DNA from: Chitinophagaceae bacterium
Lineage (GTDB): Bacteria > Bacteroidota > Bacteroidia > Chitinophagales > Chitinophagaceae
Direction of reading: 5' to 3'
Assembly: GCA_021151685.1 (NCBI GenBank)
Contig: JAGKWS010000113.1
Coordinates: 1-12,425 of the forward strand
Length of the DNA: 12,425 bases
Position 1 is the stretch's first letter; each line of letters starts with the position of its first letter. Shown here one piece after another: positions 7,971-12,425 of the stretch. Below the pieces are notes generated by a model. It saw nothing but the letters and a program-made list of their open reading frames with translations. It made no database searches and was not told the DNA's origin. The position numbers and the translations under genes are program-made.

Positions 7971-8678
7971 TTACATGCCGGCGGCACTTATTTCCTTTAC
8001 CTGTCCGTGTTCTATTTTTACTACACGTGCCGGGTATCGCTGTATGATGCCATAGTCGTGCGTGGCCATAATGAATGCTGTTTGTATATCGCGGCAAATG
8101 GTAAAGAGTAGTTGCATTATTTCGTCGGTAGTATCTGGGTCCAGATTTCCCGTTGGTTCATCGGCCAGTATCAGCATTGGGTTATTCAGCAATGCACGGG
8201 CAATATCTACACGCTGTTGCTCTCCGCCCGACATCTCGTAGGGCATTTTGTTGCCTTTATTCTTTAAGCCAACCTTGGTGAGTACGCTTTCAATCTTTTC
8301 TTTCATCATCACTTTATCCTTCCAGCCGGTGGCCTTCAGTACAAACTCCAGATTGTCGTAAACATCACGGTCGGTAAGTAGTCTGAAGTCTTGGAATACG
8401 ATACCCAGATTACGACGAAGCAGCGGTATTTTTTTCCACGTCAGGTCTTTAAGGTTGAAGCCAGCTACGTTGCCTTCACCTTCTTTCAGATAGAGGTCGC
8501 CATAGAGGGTCTTTAACAGACTTGATTTTCCTGTTCCAGTTTTGCCTATCAGGTAGATAAACTCGCCTTTATCTACTTCAAGATTCACATTATTGAGTAC
8601 CAGACTGTTTCCCTGATAGATATTGGCCTGCTTCAGCGATACTATATTGTACGATTCCTCAGTCGAAAATTCTGTCAT
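7971..8678 (-). CDS. ftsE: Cell division ABC transporter ATP-binding protein FtsE
   Basis: The ATPase of the FtsEX complex, which sits under the inner membrane and links divisome assembly to peptidoglycan hydrolase activation. The 235-residue protein has every ABC motif: Walker A GKTGTGKS (45-52), Q-loop Q96 in VFQDFRLL, signature MSGGEQQR (149-156), Walker B LILADEPTGNLD (169-180, catalytic Glu174) and the switch His207 in MATHDY. The order 'IYLIGKTGTGKSSLLKTLYGDL' and 'KATGWKDK' is characteristic of Bacteroidota FtsE rather than a generic LolD-type ATPase, though LolD is the main alternative. The ATG at 8678 is chosen over upstream GTG (8696) and ATG (8690) because GGAGGAG lies just before it and a -7 promoter element overlaps the GTG. 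The partner gene ftsX is not in the window. A lipoprotein gene follows closely on the same strand. Confidence 0.9.
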   Translation of the reverse strand: MTEFSTEESYNIVSLKQANIYQGNSLVLNNVNLEVDKGEFIYLIGKTGTGKSSLLKTLYGDLYLKEGEGNVAGFNLKDLTWKKIPLLRRNLGIVFQDFRLLTDRDVYDNLEFVLKATGWKDKVMMKEKIESVLTKVGLKNKGNKMPYEMSGGEQQRVDIARALLNNPMLILADEPTGNLDPDTTDEIMQLLFTICRDIQTAFIMATHDYGIIQRYPARVVKIEHGQVKEISAAGM

Positions 8679-8680
8679 GT

Positions 8681-8688
8681 TCTCCTCC
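8681..8688 (-). promoter_or_regulatory. Strong Shine-Dalgarno site of ftsE
   Basis: On the minus strand GGAGGAGA precedes the ATG at 8678 by a few bases. Bacteroidota genes usually lack strong Shine-Dalgarno sequences, so this one stands out and decides the start. Confidence 0.7.
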
Positions 8689-8695
8689 ATTTTCA

Positions 8696-8703
8696 CAAAG
8701 ATA
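8696..8703 (-). promoter_or_regulatory. Candidate -7 promoter element of ftsE
   Basis: On the minus strand TATCTTTG matches the TAnnTTTG consensus exactly, ending 17 bases before the chosen ftsE ATG. About 20 bases upstream lies the T tract of the preceding terminator (TTTTTT, 8724-8729), which could stand in for the TTTG -33 element. Confidence 0.5.
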
Positions 8704-8729
8704 GATTGGTTATGCTGTATAATAAAAAA

Positions 8730-8760
8730 GAACAGCGGCTGTTTTTATCAGCCGCTGTTC
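8730..8760 (-). terminator. Intrinsic terminator of the M43 protease gene
   Basis: A perfect 12-base-pair stem (GAACAGCGGCTG, 8730-8741, with CAGCCGCTGTTC, 8749-8760) has a 7-base loop and is followed on the minus strand by TTTTTTATTA. It begins 24 bases after the protease stop. This is a classical Rho-independent terminator and isolates ftsE from the gene upstream. Confidence 0.92.
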
Positions 8761-8784
8761 GATATTCATATTTTAACTTATCTA

Positions 8785-11073
8785 CTAATATACAACAAGT
8801 TTCTGGGTGTTGTTTTGGCTACCGGTTACTACGTTTACCAAATACATACCTTTTACAGATATAGCAGATGCTGGTATTACGAAGCGAGCCTGATTGCCTG
8901 CAACCTGCATTTCGTTGGTATATATAACCTTTCCGGTAACATCTGTTACAACTACTTTGGCGTTTGCATTGTTTACATCGTTTACTACTACCCATGCATC
9001 GCCCTGTGTTGGGTTTGGCAGTACTTGTACATTGATGGTGCCTGGTGCTACACTGTTTACATTTACTGCAAACGGACTAACAGAGATACGATCTATGTAG
9101 AAGTTATTACCGGTACTGATGCCATTTTCACTTTCCCCTGGTTTGTAGCGGAAACGGAATACCGTGTTATTAGAGATGGCTCCTGTAGGCAGTTTGATGC
9201 CTTTCTCTACCCAATCCCATGTGCCGGTTGGCGTATAGGCAGTGTTTATAGAACCTTTGTTGAACATGTCGCCTTTGCCCAGTTTGGCCAAAGTGCTCCA
9301 TGTAGTTCCCTTGTTAGTACTGTATTCTATGGTCATAGAATCGTTGATAGCTGTTGTCAGCGATGAACGTGTAGCACCAGAATAATAGTAATACAAAGTA
9401 GCATTGGCACCTACACCAGTAAGGTCGAAAGGTACAGAGAACAGATCATCGTAATCGCCTTTGGGGTTACCGGTAAGTGGTACACTAAACATAGATACGC
9501 GATCGTCGAAGCCTTTGTATTTGTAGCTTGCGTTGTCGTACACGCCCACATTTGCCATTTCCCAACGGAATTCGTTGTTGAAGTAGTTGAAGCTTGGCCA
9601 TTTGTCGCGGTCGCTGCCTTCTGCAAATTCCTGAATGTAACCAGCAGGATTAACGGCATCGCCAGCTACATAAAATGCTTTTGGCCATATACGAGTACTG
9701 TCGCCAGAGTTGTTACCTGTGGCAGTCATCTTTACATCGTACCAACCCGGAGACGAGAACTGTTGGTTAAAGCTTGTTTTAGAAGATTTGGTAACAGTAA
9801 CACTACCATTGGTGAATTCCCAGGCAACTGCATCTACTGTATCGTTGTAAGAGTAGTTGGTGAAGACAACATCCTTATTCATAAAGGTGAAGTTGGCATT
9901 CTTACCAAGGTACTGCGTGGCACCAACGTTGGTAATAGAGAAGTCGGGTGTTGGTTTCAGATCTGGTATTGCTTTCAATGCACCAGTCATTTCCAGATTG
10001 GTTGAATCCCATAATCTGTTTCTACCAGCAACATCACTATTCAAAGCAATGTGCATTCTTTCGCACTGGCCCTTTGTGAACATTTTGTCACAATAGGTAT
10101 AGTCCATTATGTTTTGTGCGTTAGTGGTATCGGGGTAGTTTATGAGTGTAGTTACCCCAAGGTCATCGGTATACAACTTAAAGTAGTTGGTGGCACATGT
10201 ACTGTCGTACAGGCTTGCAAATGTGCAACCGGTAGTGTTATGTCCTTTTGTGGGTGGGGTATCGTCAACATTATCATCGCCACAGGCCACGTTTGGTTGG
10301 TTGGTATCTCCCCAGGTATGGCTGAGGTTAAACTCGTGACCAATTTCGTGTGGAATGGTTTTAGAACCATTATTCATATATCCGGCAAGAGATATTACAC
10401 CATCATAATAAGGTATGTACGCTGCGGTAGCAGGCTTGTAGGCATATGCGGCTGCACTTTCGTGATCTGCGCTCATTTTATTGATATACCACAAGTTGAG
10501 GTAAGAGTCATTTGGCCACCCGTCGAACTTGGCCATATCGCCGGCAAAATAGGTTAGGTAAGACCTTCTGCGGGTGATGCCTTTTGTAGGCCGACCGTTA
10601 GGGTCTATTGTGGCAAGGTGCAAACGAATGCGTGGATTACCTATGAATTTTTTGAAGGGAGTAATTACATCGGAAGTATCTCCATTTTGTTTGGCAAATA
10701 CTATATTCCAGTCTTTTACTGCTTTATAAATAAAGTCATCCGGAATAAAGTCGCCATTGAAGGTACTGGTATTGTACGTGTTGTAGTCGTGTATGATGTG
10801 GACAACCACTGGGATGTCATACACAAAGTTCGGGTTGTTTGATTGGTCGCCGGCAGTCTTTTTAGCAAAGTTGTTCAGGTTTATTTTTTTGATACCTGCT
10901 TGTATTTGCCTTTCAATTTCAGCTTCCATTTCCAGTATTTCAGGATGTTGCTGAATTGCTCTTTGCCTCATTTCGTCAGTTCCACATGGCTTGGTTTGTG
11001 CCTGTGTTTTACCGGTAGGGAGAAGGGAAAGCGTCGTTGCGGCCAGAAGTAACGATTTCTTTATCATTGCCAT
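8785..11073 (-). CDS. Secreted M43 (pappalysin-type) zinc metalloprotease with PKD and T9SS sorting domains
   Basis: An exported protein-degrading enzyme of 762 residues from the ATG at 11073. That start gives a signal peptide (MAMIKKSLLLAATTLSLL..., likely cut near TQAQT); the frame opens 31 codons earlier, but that extension is charged and unlike a signal. A propeptide-like region precedes 'IPVVVHIIHD' (about 87-96). The zinc site HEIGHEFNLSH (242-252, HExxHxxxxxH with catalytic Glu) is followed by the M43 Cys/Asp pattern 'ACGDDNVDDTPP' (264-275) and a Met-turn NIMDY (321-325). A PKD-like beta domain (about 372-469) and a jelly-roll-like domain (about 474-666, ending 'NNFYIDRISV') come next. 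Residues 681-762, beginning VLPNPTQGDAWV and containing 'VVVTDVTGKVIYT' and 'KGMYLVNV', form a type A T9SS C-terminal sorting domain. It is therefore expected to cross the outer membrane by T9SS and be released or anchored at the surface. Substrate unknown. Confidence 0.94.
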   Translation of the reverse strand: MAMIKKSLLLAATTLSLLPTGKTQAQTKPCGTDEMRQRAIQQHPEILEMEAEIERQIQAGIKKINLNNFAKKTAGDQSNNPNFVYDIPVVVHIIHDYNTYNTSTFNGDFIPDDFIYKAVKDWNIVFAKQNGDTSDVITPFKKFIGNPRIRLHLATIDPNGRPTKGITRRRSYLTYFAGDMAKFDGWPNDSYLNLWYINKMSADHESAAAYAYKPATAAYIPYYDGVISLAGYMNNGSKTIPHEIGHEFNLSHTWGDTNQPNVACGDDNVDDTPPTKGHNTTGCTFASLYDSTCATNYFKLYTDDLGVTTLINYPDTTNAQNIMDYTYCDKMFTKGQCERMHIALNSDVAGRNRLWDSTNLEMTGALKAIPDLKPTPDFSITNVGATQYLGKNANFTFMNKDVVFTNYSYNDTVDAVAWEFTNGSVTVTKSSKTSFNQQFSSPGWYDVKMTATGNNSGDSTRIWPKAFYVAGDAVNPAGYIQEFAEGSDRDKWPSFNYFNNEFRWEMANVGVYDNASYKYKGFDDRVSMFSVPLTGNPKGDYDDLFSVPFDLTGVGANATLYYYYSGATRSSLTTAINDSMTIEYSTNKGTTWSTLAKLGKGDMFNKGSINTAYTPTGTWDWVEKGIKLPTGAISNNTVFRFRYKPGESENGISTGNNFYIDRISVSPFAVNVNSVAPGTINVQVLPNPTQGDAWVVVNDVNNANAKVVVTDVTGKVIYTNEMQVAGNQARFVIPASAISVKGMYLVNVVTGSQNNTQKLVVY

Positions 11074-11088
11074 TCTATTAATGAACTC

Positions 11089-11096
11089 CAAAGCTA
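11089..11096 (-). promoter_or_regulatory. Candidate -7 promoter element of the protease gene
   Basis: On the minus strand TAGCTTTG matches TAnnTTTG and ends 15 bases before the ATG at 11073. It lies inside the longer open frame, which favours the shorter start. No -33 element is obvious, and a GGAG overlaps the predicted start of transcription, so this is tentative. Confidence 0.35.
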
Positions 11097-11217
11097 TATA
11101 ATTATTAGATACGTGCCGTGTCTGTCTATCATTTTTTTTTGAGTCTGGCCATATTTTTTTCCACATTTGGTGTTAAAAAAAGATGAAATTTCTATTGAAT
11201 GTAGATTAGGGTAACCA

Positions 11218-11811
11218 TCAGAGTGTCAGTACGTAGCAGAGTATATCTGTTATGAAACCCAGCAGCATGCCCAGCACTAATGGTGCAACTGTCAGTAGCT
11301 TGCTTTTTAGAAAATGTTGTGCAGCGTTTTTTTGCAGGTTATTGGCATGTGTATTATTGATTGCTGCAATTAACTTTTCTTCTATTTTCTTGTGGTTATA
11401 CTCGGTTAGCACGTAGCTGTTTATTACCTGTGGCAGCAAGGTGTCTATCTCTTCTATCATACTTTCCTTCAGCTTTACGGTTGTGGCCGGCCCGATGAAT
11501 GAGGCTATGACGGGCATTTTTTCTTTAAGCCGAACTGTTAGATAGGTGTCGAGGTGTTGTTCTATAAGTGGGCGTACGGTATCCAAATTGGCAGTATGGC
11601 TCTGTTGTAGTATTGTATTATTTATAGCATGGGCCAGAGGTGTAGTTATACTTTTGGGGTGCTGCTGCAAGTGTGGCAGAATGCCTTGAATGGACAGCCC
11701 GGCAATTTTGACCGGGGCAACCGGGTGAAAGATGCCCCACATCATCAACCTGCTGGTGGCCCATGCGCTTATGGTGGTTACGGTGGGTATTGCTATATAC
11801 AGTATGTTCAT
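11218..11811 (-). CDS. DUF445 family membrane protein
   Basis: A 197-residue protein with a hydrophobic segment at each end: residues 2-29 (ILYIAIPTVTTISAWATSRL...) and 172-196 (LLTVAPLVLGMLLGFITDIL...). The middle is long, helical and charged. The region 'FHPVAPVKIAGLSIQGILPHLQQH' (28-51) matches the conserved DUF445 core, where the family has 'FRP..P..i.GL..QGilPkrq'. The family's usual 'TNWLAIKML' is degenerate here (TSRLMMWGI). Bacteroidota members are about this length; other bacteria have forms of about 400 residues. Function is unknown; an envelope role is usually assumed from the two membrane segments flanking a helical domain. A terminator lies 22 bases upstream, so the gene needs its own promoter or read-through, and I see no clear promoter. 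The protease gene follows on the same strand after a 144-base gap. Confidence 0.85.
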   Translation of the reverse strand: MNILYIAIPTVTTISAWATSRLMMWGIFHPVAPVKIAGLSIQGILPHLQQHPKSITTPLAHAINNTILQQSHTANLDTVRPLIEQHLDTYLTVRLKEKMPVIASFIGPATTVKLKESMIEEIDTLLPQVINSYVLTEYNHKKIEEKLIAAINNTHANNLQKNAAQHFLKSKLLTVAPLVLGMLLGFITDILCYVLTL

Positions 11812-11832
11812 GTTTCACTATTTTGCATAACA

Positions 11833-11860
11833 CAAAAGCCACCCTATAGAGTGGCTTTTG
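11833..11860 (-). terminator. Terminator of the ribosomal protein operon
   Basis: CAAAAGCCAC (11833-11842) and GTGGCTTTTG (11851-11860) form a perfect 10-base-pair stem with an 8-base loop. Read on the minus strand the second arm ends in CTTTTG and runs into TGTTATG. It sits 38 bases after the DUF4295 stop, at the end of the rpmB-rpmG-DUF4295 unit. The T tract is short, so the fold is sure but the efficiency is not. Confidence 0.78.
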
Positions 11861-11898
11861 AAGAATAGTATGAAGTTGCGGCTGAACCGCAGAAAAGG

Positions 11899-12072
11899 TT
11901 ACTTAACGTTAGCAAGGTAATCTTTTACCTTGTCTTTATGCATGATAGTTTCCTTAAAGGTATAAGAACCAGTTTTAGGACTACGCACAGCCTTAATGAC
12001 CTTAGTATAGTTCTTAGCTTCCGCTGCAAGCTTAGGGTCTTTCTTTATCGCGGTTTTAGCTGCTTTTGCCAT
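11899..12072 (-). CDS. DUF4295 family small basic protein
   Basis: A 57-residue, lysine-rich protein. It begins MAKAAKTAIKKDPK and contains 'YTKVIKAVRSPKTGSYTFKE' (22-41) followed by 'KDKVKDYL' (46-53), the recognisable core of DUF4295, a family found in Bacteroidota immediately after rpmG. Size, charge and constant position behind two large-subunit protein genes suggest it binds the ribosome or RNA, but its role is inferred. It starts 20 bases after the rpmG stop and shares its transcript. In many relatives ftsY comes next; here a terminator does. Confidence 0.9.
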   Translation of the reverse strand: MAKAAKTAIKKDPKLAAEAKNYTKVIKAVRSPKTGSYTFKETIMHKDKVKDYLANVK

Positions 12073-12092
12073 TGTTCAGGATGTTTAGCTGA

Positions 12093-12275
12093 TTATTTAA
12101 TTTCTTTGTGAACTGTTACTTTCTTCAGTATTGGGTTATACTTTTTGAGCTCAAGACGCTCTGTAGTATTTTTCTTGTTCTTGGTTGTGATGTAGCGGCT
12201 GGTGCCCGGCATACCGGTACCTTTATGCTCAGTGCATTCCATTATTACCTGAACGCGGTTTCCTTTCTTAGCCAT
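12093..12275 (-). CDS. rpmG: 50S ribosomal protein L33
   Basis: A 60-residue, basic large-subunit protein located near the E site and L1 side of the ribosome. Diagnostic sequence includes MAKKGNRVQVIMECTEHK at the start, 'SRYITTKNKKNTTERLELKKYNP' type core (26-48) and a short charged end. Only one cysteine (C14) is present, so this is the zinc-independent (C-minus) form; zinc-binding L33 has two CxxC pairs. It lies between rpmB (37-base intervening gap) and the DUF4295 gene, all on the minus strand, as in other Bacteroidota. Confidence 0.97.
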   Translation of the reverse strand: MAKKGNRVQVIMECTEHKGTGMPGTSRYITTKNKKNTTERLELKKYNPILKKVTVHKEIK

Positions 12276-12311
12276 TTTATTAGTTAGTTTACTTTACTTA
12301 CAAAAGAAGAA

Positions 12312-12425
12312 TTAGATAGCTACACCTCTTGCGCGTAGCTCCTTTACTGTGTTTAGCAGACCATTCTTGTTGATAGTGCGGATAGCATCAGCTGTAAGCT
12401 TCAACTTTACCCAACGGTCTTCTTC
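12312..12425 (-). CDS. rpmB: 50S ribosomal protein L28, C-terminal part
   Basis: The last 37 residues of L28, a large-subunit assembly protein; the 5' part lies beyond the right edge. The visible sequence starts EEDRWVKLKLTADAIRTINK and ends ARGVAI, matching the C-terminus of Bacteroidota L28, where '.EEDRWV.LK.S..AIRTINK.G' is typical. It is the first visible gene of the minus-strand rpmB-rpmG-DUF4295 operon; the promoter is out of view. Confidence 0.93.
   Translation of the reverse strand, partial: EEDRWVKLKLTADAIRTINKNGLLNTVKELRARGVAI

Noticed and set aside
8623..9366. Open frame of 247 codons on the plus strand, across the ftsE start and the protease 3' end
   Set aside because: It runs antisense to two well-supported genes and through a perfect terminator, and its Cys/Tyr/Ile-rich composition is typical of an antisense shadow.
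11074..11166. N-terminal extension of the protease starting at 11166
   Set aside because: The 31 extra residues are polar and charged and would bury the signal peptide; the -7 element at 11089-11096 also argues for the shorter form.
1..12425. CRISPR arrays, tRNA genes, insertion sequences or phage genes
   Set aside because: I saw no regular spaced repeats, cloverleaf-like sequence, transposase motifs or terminal inverted repeats anywhere in the window.

Overview
The window reads as chromosomal DNA of a Bacteroidota bacterium, probably from the Chitinophagaceae or a neighbouring group (my inference). The evidence is the rpmB-rpmG-DUF4295 ribosomal cluster typical of that phylum, an FtsE of the Bacteroidota type, a secreted M43 metalloprotease ending in a type IX secretion (T9SS) sorting domain, and several exact matches to the TAnnTTTG -7 promoter element. 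No rRNA, tRNA, CRISPR array, insertion sequence or phage gene is visible.

Region 1 (1-3010): a two-gene plus-strand operon. It holds the 3' end of a membrane-anchored protein with a GrpE-like tail, then, 14 bases later, an 830-residue Hsp70-family protein. All nucleotide-binding motifs of Hsp70 are intact. About 115 extra residues separate the ATPase domain from the substrate-binding beta domain, and the usual hydrophobic linker is not visible. Convergent with it, 18 bases away, is a gene for an unrecognised 293-residue protein with a C-terminal membrane anchor. Together these suggest a specialised Hsp70 system acting at a membrane, separate from housekeeping DnaK. This is the most interesting part of the window.

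Region 2 (3892-7409): a 334-base divergent intergenic region, then a complete RND efflux permease (AcrB/HAE1 type) without an adjacent adaptor or outer-membrane channel gene. It ends at a perfect hairpin shared with the convergent gene downstream.

Region 3 (7394-8784): a minus-strand pair, ftsE followed by a small lipoprotein gene. The ftsE start is decided by a strong Shine-Dalgarno sequence and a -7 promoter element. A classical intrinsic terminator separates it from the gene upstream.

Region 4 (8785-11811): on the minus strand, a DUF445 membrane protein and then the secreted M43 protease with PKD and T9SS domains.

Region 5 (11833-12425): the minus-strand ribosomal operon rpmB (cut by the window edge), rpmG and a DUF4295 gene, closed by a hairpin terminator. 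ftsY, which I recall as the usual next gene in this phylum, is not here.
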